DNA from: Theobroma cacao
Taxonomy: Eukaryota > Streptophyta > Magnoliopsida > Malvales > Malvaceae
DNA length: 64,000 nucleotides
Assembly: GCF_000208745.1 (NCBI RefSeq)
Contig: NC_030852.1
Coordinates: 4,834,278 to 4,898,277, forward strand
Reading direction: 5' to 3'
Shown here: piece after piece, positions 37,884-50,105 of the stretch
Layout of the letters: each line of letters begins with the position of its first letter
Numbering within the stretch: position 1 is the first letter of the stretch
Translations under genes and position numbers: made by a program
Notes under the pieces: generated by a model
What the model saw: the letters and a program-made list of their open reading frames with translations, nothing else
Databases searched by the model: none
What the model was told of the DNA's origin: nothing

Positions 37884-38508
37884 TTCTGCAGGCTAACTCT
37901 AAAATATATGGAAATGCTTCTAGAACAAAACTAGCTAGCTATTGCTCGCATGCCACCAATATATATAGTAAGGAAACCTTGCCAATTGTTTAGTGTTTCA
38001 AATGTTTATAATTATTCCTCCAATAATGTTGAAGACACGTTTTATGACAATGGGGGAGTTGGTAGAAGGTGGCAACTGACAACGAACACGACCAAAATAA
38101 GCCTTCATTGAATCAAAAAGCATTGAGAAGCTTTGGCTGCTATCGCTAGTTAATAAATCCAGGAAAGTATTGTTAACGTAAATAATTCAAAGAGCTGTCA
38201 GCTTCAATCTCTATCCAGAATGTCAGTATTATTGAACTCGTATCTTTTGTCGACTCTAATGTCAGATGTTGCAATGCTTTGGGGTATTGATCAGAGAAAT
38301 TCATGTCTATATATTAAGGGGTGAGTTGGTGTGAGTTGTAAACGTGTAATATATCCGAAAGAAAAGTTTAATCAAGCTATGGAGTCTTTGGGCAAAGTAG
38401 ACCGCACAAATAATTGGTTCTAGCTGCTTTGTTCTCGTCTCTCTCGACACTGTGACTTGCGTATCTGCGCTTATGCCCTATTTCAGTGTCATGTATTAAT
38501 GGAATTTA
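37884..38508 (-). promoter_or_regulatory. Laccase upstream region with TATA box
   Basis: On the minus strand ACTATATATATTGG lies at 37957-37970, about 80 bases upstream of the ATG, a good distance for a plant TATA box. No gene is seen in this stretch. The hAT element begins at 38517, so the proximal promoter is roughly 630 bases. Confidence 0.6.
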
Positions 38509-38516
38509 TATTCAAT

Positions 38517-41500
38517 TAAGGGTAGAGCTAGCCAACTTTTGTTGAGGGTTAAAGACGAAGAAAACTAAAGACTAAAAATTTTTAAAACTAATATGTTGAA
38601 CTTAACTAACAATAGAAAGATTTATAATAAACAATAATTCTATATAATATGTAAATCAAAAGGAAGCAAGAAAATAAAAATTTACAATAGTCTTTTAATA
38701 AAGTTGTGCTCAATCATATTTCCTAGATTCAAATTAATTAATTATTGACTCTACACTAAAAAGACTAGTAAAGTCTTTCTCAATATAAGCACCTAAATTA
38801 TCTACAAGAAACTTATAATCCATTTTGTTTCAGAGTCTTGTTTTCACAATTTTTACGACTGAAAATGCTCTCTCTGTAGTTGCTATAGAAACCAGAAAAG
38901 TCAAAACAAAGCAAATTAATCTATCAATCAACTGATAATTTCTTGACTTTCTTGTATTTATTAATCTTTAACACAATTCAGAAAGTGTCTTAATATCTTC
39001 AAAACATTAGTGATAAGGTATATCAAGCTCGTAATGCCTCAATTGTAACCTCAAAAGAAGTCTTTCTTGCTTCGTGAAATCCTGAGAATAAAAACTCTCT
39101 ATTAACTTGCAAATATCATCAATGTTGAATGCTTTATAATTGTTATTAAGATTCAAAGCAAGCTTAAAGTTAAAAGTTTCACAATTTGTTCATTGAATCT
39201 CAAATTCAATTCTTGTAACTGGGAATCTATTGCCACTAAGAATACATCAACTTGATAATGATGCTCCACGATTACATCTAGTTGACAATATCAACCTCTG
39301 CCCAAGATATGTCATGAACCCATGTAAGGAATTTCTATCTCATGTTTTTGATAAATTTTTTTCACAATCTCAAGCAAATTAGACCCCCCATCATCTCTCA
39401 ACTATTGAAGGAGTGATTTGTAGTAAAAACAAGATTAATTGCATTTAAAATATCTTGAGAGCGTAATTATAATGCTTGATAAAGAACATTAGTGATTCCC
39501 ATGATCTCAAACATCAAGTGTAATATAAAAATAAATTCAAATAATGCTAATATTTTATTAGCAGCAGAAGCATCATCTCTTTGTGAATAAGTGACCCCTT
39601 CATCAATAATATATCAAATAACACTGCAAGTTGCATCAGACATTCTCATCAAGTTACAAATAGAATGAAAGTGTGAGCTCTATCAAGTATCTCCAACTCT
39701 TTCTAAAGTTCCCACTTGATTTGCTCCTTTACTAGTTTCAAGTTCATCACTAGTAATCATATTTGCAATGTCAATTGCTTGAGCAACTTGTAATTGACCA
39801 TACCTTTCAAAAGAAACACTAACAATATTTACAATAAAAATCAATTATGTAAAAAATTCATGAATATAGATGTTGCAATCAATGCTAATTATAATCTATG
39901 AGCATAACAATGCACATAATATGCATATGGACAATCGTTAAGTACCAAAGCTTGTAAACCATTCCAATCACCACACATGTTACTAGCATTGTCATATCCT
40001 TGATCTCGAATACTTTCAAATTTGAAGGTTACAATGAGAAAGAACAAACACTAGCTCTTTCTTCAAGGTCATTGCACTCGTATCACTAATATGTACAAAA
40101 TCAAAGAAACGTTCTTGAACAAACCATTACCATCAACAAATCTCAAAATAATAGCCATTTGCTCTTTTTTAGGCTCATCTCGAGCTTTATCTCTAATGAT
40201 ACAAAATTTAGCGTTGCCTACCTCCTTTTTAATTGAATTTCTTACCATATTAGCCAAAATATGCGAAATCTCCTTTTGAACATCATTGGATGTGTACTTA
40301 GCAACCTATGGAGCATTTTCCAAGATAAGCTTATGAACTTTATCATTGTAAGATCCTAACAATTTGAACATTTCAATGAAATTTCCTTTATTTTTTGATG
40401 ATGGACTTTCATCATGACCTCTAAATGCCCAAGCTTAAAAGTTAACCATCTAACACAATCTATGGAAGCTTGGAGCCTAAGTCGATTATTCAAGATCTCT
40501 TCTAATGCTTGTCTTTTGATAAGCCTATCAATAAGTTGAGAATTTTTCAATAAATCCTCACAAGATTTTACAACAACAGTATGTGGGGAATTTGGATTTT
40601 TACCAACATGATTCAAAAGTGGATAATTTCTCCTCTACTTACTTTTTTCTAATTTTTGAAACTCTTTTTAATAAATGCATTTGAACTTGGACAATTTGAG
40701 GCATTCTTACCAAAAAGGTAGCGTGTTAAGCTAAATGTAGCATCTTTGTCACAAGAATACTCTAAACAAAAAAGATATAATTAAAACCAAGAAGCTTGAA
40801 AATGACAAGGATGATCATCATCTAATAAAGGATACTTCTTAAGAATGGGTTGACATGGCCCACATTTGAGATAAGCATGACAAATTTCATCCCTTTGATT
40901 GATAGGAAATTCCCATATCATTGGATGTAATCTAGTATCAAGTTCTACATGAAAGGCATCAATTTCTTCAAGATTGAACCTTGGATATTTTGATTCACAT
41001 TGCTCTTGTTCATCAATTGAAACACTGAGGCTTGGTGGCTCAAGTGTAAGAGAATCATTTAGATAATTTTCATCTTTTCTTTTAAAGAATTTGTAAATTA
41101 TTTTCAACTTACTCATACTTTAATCAAACCTTAAAAAATTAATACAATCAACGTCCAATATTCTTATTTTATTTCTATTTAAACTTAAAATACTAAATAT
41201 AAAACTATAATGCATTAAATATAAATAGTTAAATATGATATATAGGATTTCACACAATGGTTAAATATATAAATAGTTAAATAATATAAATAGAAAGAAA
41301 AAGATAAAAGAAAACTTTATCCCCTTTTAATTTTACACAATATTGTTGAGTAATCCTCATCCTTCCTTGTCCAAGCTCACAACCTCATAAATTCTTTTGA
41401 AAAATGAAGTTTGTTTCAGTGGTGAGTTGCAAAGAAGAGAGTAAAGTAAAAATAAAAAGACAAAAGACAAAAGAAAGAAAAAAGGAAAAAGAGAGAAAGA

Positions 41501-41746
41501 GGTGTGAAGAAACTTAAGAATTAGGATAACGTTGAGTAAGGCTTGTGGAGCCATTTTATTAGTTTTAATTTGTATTAATTATTAAATGAAAAAATTATTT
41601 TAAGGGGCTATTAGAAAACATATATAATGAATAAATCATTTCAAAAATTTGGAGGGCTATACTACTCTCCAAAGCCATTAAAAAATACATATAACAAATA
41701 AAAACTTTCAAAAATTTTAGAGGGCATATTCTACCCTTCACCCTTG
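38517..41746 (-). mobile_element. hAT-type DNA transposon with 8-bp target duplication TATTCAAT
   Basis: TATTCAAT is found at 38509-38516 and 41747-41754. The ends are TAAGGGTAGAGCTAGCC and, in reverse, CAAGGGTGAAGGGTAG, short imperfect inverted termini. The GAGCTAGCCA end is common in plant hAT elements. The 3230 bases enclose a degenerate TTF-finger/hAT transposase. An 8-bp duplication is diagnostic for hAT. Confidence 0.88.
38750..41116 (-). pseudogene. Degenerate hAT transposase (TTF-type finger, DUF4371-like, hATC)
   Basis: On the minus strand the N-terminus (41116-40781) reads MSKLKIIYKFFKRKDENY, then INQRDEICHAYLKCGPCQP and PCHFQASWF, a TTF-type zinc-finger start. The middle (about 40000-39895) reads QGYDNASNMCGDWNGLQ and CPYAYYVHCYAH. 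The C-terminus (about 38895-38765) reads ATTERAFSVVKIVKTRL and YIEKDFTSLF, the hAT dimerisation region. Stops and frameshifts separate the pieces (a stop after KTRL, breaks near 40780 and 40640). No active enzyme is expected. Confidence 0.85.
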
Positions 41747-41754
41747 TATTCAAT

Positions 41755-42514
41755 ATGTTATATACAGTAGAATATCTAAACATGCCTATTTGACACTAAA
41801 ATATTCTAATTAGATTATTATTCATTGCTCCATTTCTTTTTTATAAACTTTTTAATTACCCTTTCAACAAATTTTTTTAAATTACATAATATAAGAGTTA
41901 TTTTTTTCTTGTGGAATAAATAGCACACGTGTACACAAATATTCTAGAATCTTCTCTTTTGTTTTAGCAATAATTTTATATTCAAATATGGAGGGGTCTT
42001 TCCTTCTGATGATTTTTCACGTAACTTTTTGTCCAGATTTCCCAGCTGCACACAATGGCCAATTGAATAGGCAAACTCCACAATTGCTATCAACACTTTC
42101 AATACCGTATTAAGTTTTAAAATGAGTATTCAATTTAAAATCAATTGATAATAGTTAAAATAGTTAATATTATATTTATATGTCAAGATGTCCCAAACAA
42201 AATTAGATTTTTTGCATCACTGTTTTAATACTCTCATGAATAAGGCCTAAACCTATCCGGTGCATAAGTTTGTGGTATGATAGGCCAATCTTGTCACATG
42301 CACATGTCATGGGGCTATTAACCTATCCCAAAAGGCTAACTTGATAGGGTGTGTAATGTCCATGCTTATAAGCTTTTCAAGATCCCCTACTTGCTTGATA
42401 TAGGATTGAAACACCTTGCACACTTCTTTTAAAGTGCTTGACGTGATGCATGCACTTCACATGAAGGATTAACAAGCATATCACAAATAAGGCAATATAA
42501 AAGAGGACAATATT
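41755..42514. other. Intergenic, nothing recognised
   Basis: AT-rich DNA between the hAT duplication and the Ale-like LTR. No ORF with family features, RNA gene or repeat array was seen. Confidence 0.6.
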
Positions 42515-43026
42515 TGTTAGAATATTGTGTTAAATTTTAAGTTACAAATATTTAACTTAAATTAATTAACAATATGTCTCTTATTATACTTATGTATCCA
42601 AGATGCACCAAATTTAATTGATGCATGATTTTTTATCCTTATTTTAATAAATGAAATTTAATATTTCGTTTAAGAATACGTAAAATAAATTTCTAGTAAT
42701 TTCATTTAGTCAAAAGTGTATTAATTTTTAGTTCCTATACTTTTAACTTTCAGTCCAAATACCTAACACCAGTAACATGAATAGTTACTCGAGCTGATGT
42801 GTCAGGTGGTGATTATATATGCATCTATGCTAATGAGTTGCTATTTATCAGATAATCACAAATATTTATTCTATAATTGTGGATTATAATCTATAATTTA
42901 TTTATTTGATTGATATTATCTTAACAGAAAGATATCCCTAAAATTGAAGGATTCAATTCCAATGTACTATATATGTCTATATATACTAGTTTCAATTATT
43001 AATATGATCAAGAATTCTATTTTATA
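42515..43026 (+). mobile_element. 5' LTR of an Ale/Retrofit-like copia element
   Basis: It starts TGTTAGAATATTGTG and ends just before a PBS, TGGTATCAAAGC, at 43029-43040. The length of about 510 bases and the downstream gag fit Ale-type elements. The exact 3' edge is uncertain by a few bases. Confidence 0.65.
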
Positions 43027-43097
43027 TATGGTATCAAAGCTTCTTACCTAATTGCATTTTTCCTCCATCTTCTTTTTCTCTCCCATACATCTTATCT

Positions 43098-43310
43098 ATG
43101 TTAATGGCTGAAACAAATTCCTCAACAAATCAAACCATCCCATCACCAATTCCAATCTCCAATAAACTCACCTCAAAACAAAGTCTCTTTCCAATTAATG
43201 TCGTTGCACAAGCTCCTCTCAAACTCACTGCCACTAATTATACTCTGTGGCACACTCAATGGCAATCTCTCTTAATTAGATATGACCTTCTTAGCTATGT
43301 TAATGTTCTG
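43098..43310 (+). pseudogene. Ale-type copia gag, N-terminal fragment
   Basis: The frame starts at ATG 43098 (or 43104) and contains LTATNYTLWHTQWQSLLIRYDLLSYV, the conserved gag N-terminus of Ale-type copia (TNYxLWxxQ..LLxxYDLLxYV). Homology stops at about 43310, where an LTR-derived segment with TATCGATACA repeats begins. The rest of the element is not seen in the window. Confidence 0.75.
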
Positions 43311-44190
43311 CTTAAATGTGTCGATACATTTATCCATGTATCAATACTTTTAAGGCAATGGGCATTCTGTTGCATTTCTATCAACACATTTGTCAATGTA
43401 TCGATAAATTGAGTTTGAATTTTTAGTTTTTGACTTTTTTCAAGAACATGTATCGATAGATTTTGAAATCTATTGATACATGTCCAAATGTGTCGATAAA
43501 TGAAGAACATGTATTAATAGATTTGGACCAGAATGCGTTTTTCAAGGCCTTTTCTATTGATTTCCTCTTTCAAACTCATTTGACATCATTTGGAGATTTG
43601 AAAACTTGATATTCCAAAACTTGGGTGAATTTTGGTCATTTCTTTTTGTCATTTCAAAACATAAAATTGAATTGAACACTATTGAACTAACAACTCCAAA
43701 GTTTCCATTAAATCCTAAAAGTGTGATTTTTATCTCAGATGCTAGGTTTCATGCATTTTCCAGCATATTGAGCTCATCAAGGTAAAGTTATCACTAACTA
43801 AAATTAGTTATGGAAACTAGATTTTAGTTGAAAGTATAAGCAGCAAGTTTAATAATGATTTAGACTAAGTTGGTTTGGAGATTTATGCTCAAGGCTACGT
43901 TTAAAGTGCGATTTATGATGCTAGGAGCAATATTCTTACTTGTTTAATTATTGCTAGGCACAATAGAAAAAGTTGTTACTTTTAGAGAAGTCGAGTACTC
44001 GTCGAAAGTTAAGAAAAAGTGGGATGCACTCCCAAAAGGTGAATGGATACACCGCTTTCAAACTCTCTTAATATGTAAAGCCACAAGCATGATTTGTTGA
44101 GATACTTTGATTGCATGATTTAGTACTACTTTATAAATCAAAAACATTTTTTTAATTGATCTCAAAATTTGAAAGTGTTCTCAAACTTAA

Positions 44191-44191
<1 letters not shown>

Positions 44192-44224
<33 letters not shown>
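44192..44224. repeat. (GT)n microsatellite
   Basis: About 33 bases of uninterrupted TG repeat within the truncated LTR. Confidence 0.95.
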
Positions 44225-44228
<4 letters not shown>

Positions 44229-44289
44229 ATCATACTGTATATTAGTTTTCAACAAGGGAGGACAAGTCCTTTCAATCAATTTATACCAA

Positions 44290-44600
44290 ACCACCATTTC
44301 AATGAGGTATGTATGAAATGCTTGTATGCTAAGTTGCTATTGTTTGTGATGATGGTTCCACATACCATATGAAATAAGAATGGGCGCATGATGTATGATA
44401 TGTTGCTATTGTATGCGACGAGGATTCCACATACCATATGAGATAAGAATGGGCACATGATGTACGCTACATTGATATTGTATGTGATGAAGATTCCACA
44501 TACCATACGAGATAAGAATACGCAGTGATGTATGCCATGTTGCAATGTATATGATGATGATTCCACATACTAAATGAGATAAGTCTGAGTACATGATTAA
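44290..44600. repeat. 69-bp minisatellite, about 4 units
   Basis: TTCCACATACCATATGA recurs with first CC at 44358, 44427, 44496 and 44563, so the period is 69, 69 and 67. Each unit holds ATAAGAATGGGC and ATGATGTATG blocks. An (AT)n run (44603-44632) and an ATG run (to 44653) follow. Confidence 0.9.
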
Positions 44601-44601
44601 A

Positions 44602-44637
<36 letters not shown>

Positions 44638-44674
44638 ATGATGATGATGATGCATGATTATGATGAATAGAAAG

Positions 44675-46074
44675 TGTTAGCTTTAAAATTGAATTATGTT
44701 TTGAATTGACAAAATTAGACTGATTAAGATTTGCAAACAAGATTTTGAAATGATTTGAATCAATTAAATAACTCCCTAAGGCATTAGAAAATTTGTAATA
44801 AGTCTTTGACACTTAAAAGAAATCAAAAGACCTTAAAATTAAAAATTTTCAATTTTGAGGATCGACCCCCTCCTACTGAAGGGTTGATCCTAGAGAGAAA
44901 TAGAGAGCAATATGTAGCTTTTAGACATTTCAGGATCGATACCTTGGACAGAGCAGGTTGATCTTATGTAGATAGAATAAAGAATAAAGCTATTAGAAAT
45001 TCACAAGGTCGACTTCCCATAGCACGAAGATCGATCCTAAAATGAGACAAAGAATGAAGTAGCTACTAGAAACACTTAGAATCGACCCCCAAGGCTTAAA
45101 GTTTGATTCCAAGATGAAACAGAATGTAAAGAAGCTATTGGAAGCATGAAGGATCGAACGCCAACATGAAGAGGTTGATCCCAAGAAGAAGCAGAAGAGA
45201 AGTGAAGTTATTGGATGTTTGAAAAATCGACCCTCACACTCTTAAGGTTGATCCCTGAAGAAGAGAAAAAAAAATAATTCAAAGATGTGGACTCTAGGAT
45301 CAACACCCACGTTTAAAAGCTCAATCCTACAATTAAAATTGTAAACAAATTTGAAGCAAGGATTGACACCCCCAATTACCAAGGTCGATCCTAAAGTTGC
45401 GGCAGACCAACATTTAATGCTCTAATGACTAGTTTCTGTTGCAATTGGTCTTTAATGACTCTAATTGATTGAAAGGCTATAAAAGGAAGATTCCCCCCTA
45501 ATTTGAAGTAAAAAAAGACTCTAAAAAACATCTCCACACTTAAGAAAAGCTTCAAGATCATTTATTCACTTCTCATAAAGCAATCAATTCTTTCATCAAG
45601 CATTTATTGAGCTGAATTTTCTAATGTTCTTGTACCCATCTCTTTCAAGGTAAACCTTGTAACTCATCAGCCTTTAAAAGGCATTTATTGCTCTTTATTT
45701 ATTGTAAAACTTTTAAATGGTTACACCTTAACAATTGAAAAAGTAGTGTTAAGAGGTTATACCTTAACCTATGTAAAAGGTAAAGAGGTTATAGTCTCAT
45801 CCTTGAAAAGACTAGTGTAAAGGTTATGCTTGGGCCTTGAAAAGTATTTTTAATAGTGGATTTGAAATTCTTTAGTGAGACAAGATAAAAGACATAGGCT
45901 AGGAGGCCGAACCAATATAAAAATATTGTGTTTTCCTTTTTACAATGCTTTGATTTTTAGTATTACAATTTGTTTCAAAAGAAAATTAATTTTTCACTAA
46001 AATTGCAAAGATTTTTCAAAAATGCTAACTCACCACCTTCTTGCACTTGTACATTTGAACTTATTTCACTAACA
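44675..46074 (+). mobile_element. 5' LTR of second SIRE-like copia element
   Basis: It starts TGTTAGCTTTAAAATTG and ends TTCACTAACA, 1400 bases. It contains degenerate repeats of a GATCGA(C/T)CC and GGTTGATCC type at 44860-45400, as the other copia LTR does. The primer-binding site follows directly. Confidence 0.85.
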
Positions 46075-46075
46075 A

Positions 46076-46092
46076 TTAGCATTAGAGCTAGA
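46076..46092 (+). other. Degenerate initiator-tRNA-Met primer-binding site
   Basis: TTAGCATTAGAGCTAG stands where TTGGTATCAGAGC is expected, two bases after the LTR. Confidence 0.65.
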
Positions 46093-46099
46093 GCTCAAT

Positions 46100-47687
46100 T
46101 TTGTAGGTATAACAACCTCAAGTGATTCAAAGGCAAAGCCCAAATTATCAAGATGGAGATTACTGCAATCATACTTGGTGAAGGGAAATCATTCCAAAGG
46201 CCTTTGCTCTTTGTAAGTACAAACTATCCCTATTGAAAAAAGAGAATGAAAATGTTTATTTAATCTATGGACCTTAAGGTTTAGAATGTGATTTTAGATG
46301 GTCCCCGCATACCTTACAAAGAAGTAATGGTAGGATAGTCATTAAGACTATGAGAGAATGGGATGAAAAAGAGAAGAAATTGATACAAATCAATTGTCAA
46401 GCTTACAACACTCTCCTTTGTTCCTTAAGTGCTAGTAAATTCAACAAATGTCCGTGTGTGAGAATACAAAACAAATTTAGGTTACTTTAGAGACCACTTA
46501 TGAGGGAACAAATCAAGTTAAAGAATTCAAAATAGAATTACTTACACTTGACTGCGAGTTATTTAGGATAAAGAAAAGTGAGTCTATAAACCAAATATTT
46601 GAGAGATTCATAAATATAGTTAGAGGTTGAAAATATTAGGAAAAGATTTACCAAATGCTCAATGAAAATACTCTATAGCCTACCTAAATCATGGAGGTTA
46701 AAAGTAATAGCCATAGAGGAAGTAAGAAACCTAACACCTTCAAACTAAAGGAACTTGTAGGATCTCTACTCACCCATGAAATGACTTTAAAACATGAGAG
46801 TGAAAGAGATGAAAGAAAAAAGGAAAACATGATAAAAAGGGAATAACTCTTAAATACACATTATTAAAAGAAGAAAATAGTACAAAGAGTAAGAGTGAGG
46901 AGAATGAAGATATAACAATGCTAGCTAAAAGGTTTAGCAAATTTATGAGGAGAAACTACATAGGTAAGAGACCCTTTGGGAGAGATATGTTTAAGGGAAA
47001 GCGTAGCAAAGATCGCTTGATTTGTTATGATTGTAGAAAATCGAGACACTGAGAGTATGAGTGTCCAAACAAGAAGAATGCCTTAAGGAATTTAAAGAAT
47101 AAAGCAATAGTTGCCATTTTGACTAATAATGACTCCCAAAATGAAGGAGAATATAAAGTTGCCAACTTTGCCCCATGGCACTTGATGACTCCGAGGCATG
47201 TTCTATCTCTTATGATCTTAGTTCATGTACCTTGGACGAAAATACTTATTCATTTGATGAATTACAAGATGCATATGATAACTTAGTCTATGATAACATA
47301 GAAAATGAAATCTTAGTTAAGACAAAGATTGAATTAGAAAGCATTGTCAAAGATTTAGAAAATGAAAAGATGACTTGAAAAAGAAAAATGAGAACTTGCA
47401 TAAGTCTTTTTCAAAGTTTCACATGAGCCAACAAAATTTGAATGATATATTGGGAACACAAAGAGCCTTCTTTGACAAAGAAAGATTACGATATGATAGC
47501 ACTCAAAAAGAAACTCATATTCAGAACTTCTTTATTCAAAAAATGAAAAAAAATGGTGTTTTTGCTAGATGCATATGTTGCCATAAAGTAGGACACTCAA
47601 TTTATTTTTGTCTTTTTAGAACTATTTTAGAAAAAGTTTAGGTAGTTAAAAGTGTAAGGGTTCCAAAAGGAACCAAGCCTACACAAG
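46100..47687 (+). pseudogene. SIRE-like copia gag, decayed
   Basis: Frames in order: LETTYEGTNQVKEFKIELLTL (about 46483-46550), KELVGSLLTHEMTLKHE (about 46745-46800), a zinc knuckle LICYDCRKSRH-stop-EYEC (about 47019-47065), then VANF and a long acidic/coiled region with SYDLSSCTLDENTYS (47205-47260) and a second finger-like CICCHKVGHSIYFC (about 47568-47613). Stops, including one inside the knuckle, and several frame changes make it a relic. It continues into pol after the LTR at 47693-50750. Confidence 0.8.
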
Positions 47688-49475
47688 GTAAGTGTGAGAC
47701 CCTGTCAAGTTCGATTAAAAGACGGTATTGTACCGAATGGTACAACTAAGTTAAATCGAGCCTTGAACTAGTTCAAATAAAAATTCTAAGAGGAAATTGA
47801 AAATTTTGAAAACCCACAGAATGGCTTAAAATAGTGATTCGGAGTTTAAGGTCCAGTTCGGAGTCCATCAAGAAAATTGACCGATTAGGGACAAAACGGT
47901 CATTTTACCATTTCATGATTAAATGGAGATTTTTAGCCAAGATTTGATCACATTTGACCAAGAGTAATTATATGAAATATAATTATGATTATTGGAGTAT
48001 AAAATGATGTTTAGCAGTGAAAAAAAATTATGATTCCTGGTATTTTTGGAGCACAAGGGCAAAATAGAAATTTTACCACTAAAGGACTAAACTGGAATTT
48101 TTATAAAACATTTTTTACCCCATTTGATTAATATTGATCAATATTAATGTTATTTTAGGTTGAAAAGTAGAAATAATGAGATTCCGGTACATTTCGGAGT
48201 ATAAGGGCAAAATAGTAATTTTTTCGCCCCAGGGGCAAATCGGTAAATTTTTCACCCCAGCACTTGTCAAGACCAAGGGATTTTAATTGTGGTAGGATTG
48301 GATAAATACCAGAATATTTGTGGTGGAAAATTAAGAAGAAAAAGTCAAAAAGTTAAAAATTAGGCCAATAAGCATGTGACACATGGCATGCTTGATTATT
48401 TTATTATTTTCTATAGAAATCAGCCCATTAAATCCCCAATTCCCTCACCATATTCGGCCTAGGCATCCAGCAACAAGAAAAAAGGAAGAACAAAAGGAAA
48501 AACAAGAAAACCTAGGTGGAAATTCAAAGAAAAAGTGAAGAAATCAAGGAAACAAGCTAGGTAAGTTAAAATTTCTTTAATTCTCCTTGATACCTAGCTT
48601 ACCCATGCTTTTGTTCTTGATTTCCATGGTTGAATATTGAGTTATCATGATGAATTCAATTCTGAAAAATGGGTATGGAAGAGGAATTGTTGTTGGAATA
48701 ATTTGATTTTAGACTATGTTAGTGTTTAGGGATAATTAAGCATGGTTATGAACAAAAACACAAAAGAAATATTCAATTTCTCTAGGATTCCTTATTGGTC
48801 GAACCATGAGGGCTTAATATCAATGGGGGATTGTTTTTATTTCAAGGAAAATGGCTTGGAAAATGATGAATTAAGGTGAAACGGTTATGTAGAAAAATTT
48901 TCGGTGCTAGTGTACCAAATGACCGAATTTTTCTATAAGGAACTGTGAGGGTTCTAATGCTGAATTTGGCTTTATTTAAATGGTATGTGGTAAATTAAGG
49001 TATTAAAGGAGAAATGGATTAATTTGGAGTGAAATTGGATGCATTGGCCAATTGATAGGATGAAAAATCGACTTAAGCCACTACCAGGTCTAGATGGCTA
49101 CTCGTGCATTTTTCATTTCATATCATATATATATCGACCCTGAAATAGCCTCTGACTGTTAGACACAATTTAATTGGAATATATGTCATGGATTATGGCT
49201 AGGTGGTGAGTCATTGGATACGGGTAAAGGACTGTACCCGTGGACTGAAAATAGGAGTATTTCTACTCCTAATACAGGTGAGTGGACTTGCATTTCAAAC
49301 TTGTTTTAGGAAATATGAAAGATTCTATCTAACTTGTCTTAGAAAATGTACCTTGGGAACAAGCTTTTAGTAAAATGATTTTATATTGTGAAAATGTGCT
49401 ATACAATGGTTTATGTGTTATCACAATATGATAAAATGCATGATATGCATTGGATGCTTCTTTACATGTTGATTT

Positions 49476-49890
49476 GAACCTGGCTATGTGCGAGTAGGAG
49501 TGCACATAAGCCGTTGCTGACTCGGCTATGTGCGAGTGGGAGTGCACATAAGCCGTTGCTGACCCGGCTATGTGCGAGTGGGAGTGCACATAAGCCGTTG
49601 CTGACCCGGCTATGTGCGAGTAGGAGTGCACATAAGCCGTTGCTGACCTGACTATGTGTGAGTGGGAGTGCACATAAGCTGTTGCTGAGCCGGCTATGTG
49701 AGAGTAGGAGTGCACATCAGCCGTTGCTGACCCGGCTATGTGTGAGTGGGAGTGCACATAAGCCGTTGTTGACCCGGCTATGTGCGAGTAGGAGTGCACA
49801 TAAGCCGTTGCTGACCCAGCTATGTGTGAGTGGGAGTGCGCATAAGCCGTTGCTGACCCGGCTATATGCGCATAAGCCATTGCATATGAG
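49476..49890. repeat. 42-bp minisatellite, about 10 units
   Basis: Ten tandem copies of GA(C/A)C(C/T)(C/T)GGCTATGTG..GCACATAAGCCGTTGCT with a 42-base period. This is the longest array of the family in the window. The 209-residue ORF on the minus strand is made of 14-residue repeats and is not a gene. Confidence 0.95.
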
Positions 49891-50066
49891 ATGATGATGA
49901 TGGGATGGTGTGCATGTTGATGATGGGTATATGGTTGTAAATGCAAATATGTAAGCATTTGTTTTGTTGGAATTGAAAAGTTTACATGTGTTACATGTTG
50001 CTATTGTTATTTTAGCAAGATGACTTGTTTTAAGGGAAAAATTAGACTTTTTCCTTGATGTTCTGG

Positions 50067-50105
50067 TTCTCGCTGCAGCGAGAATGAAGTTCGCTACAGC
50101 GAGAA
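50067..50105. repeat. 18-bp palindrome plus degenerate partner
   Basis: TTCTCGCTGCAGCGAGAA at 50067-50084, then TTCGCTACAGCGAGAA. Same position and order as 20618-20665 in the sister LTR. Confidence 0.95.

Larger units (their letters stand above)
43311..44674 (+). mobile_element. Truncated long LTR of the TATCGATA subfamily
   Basis: It begins inside a cluster of GTGTCGATACATTTATC-like motifs also found in reverse at 59700-59920 within the LTR at 57631. It shares GGGATGCACTCCC-type sequence and an internal tandem array. Its 3' end is removed by the copia LTR starting at 44675. No target duplication can be tested. Confidence 0.55.

Noticed and set aside
44860..45400. Array of GATCGA/GGTTGATCC motifs as a possible regulatory array
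   Set aside because: Irregular spacing and shared by both copia LTRs. It is best seen as decayed repeats of the LTR.
49329..49958. 209-residue repetitive ORF (and similar ORFs at 20108-20670, 34618-35199, 55766-56156)
   Set aside because: They are built of 14-residue repeats created by the 42-bp minisatellite, are open on both strands, and share no start or family. They follow from a period divisible by three.
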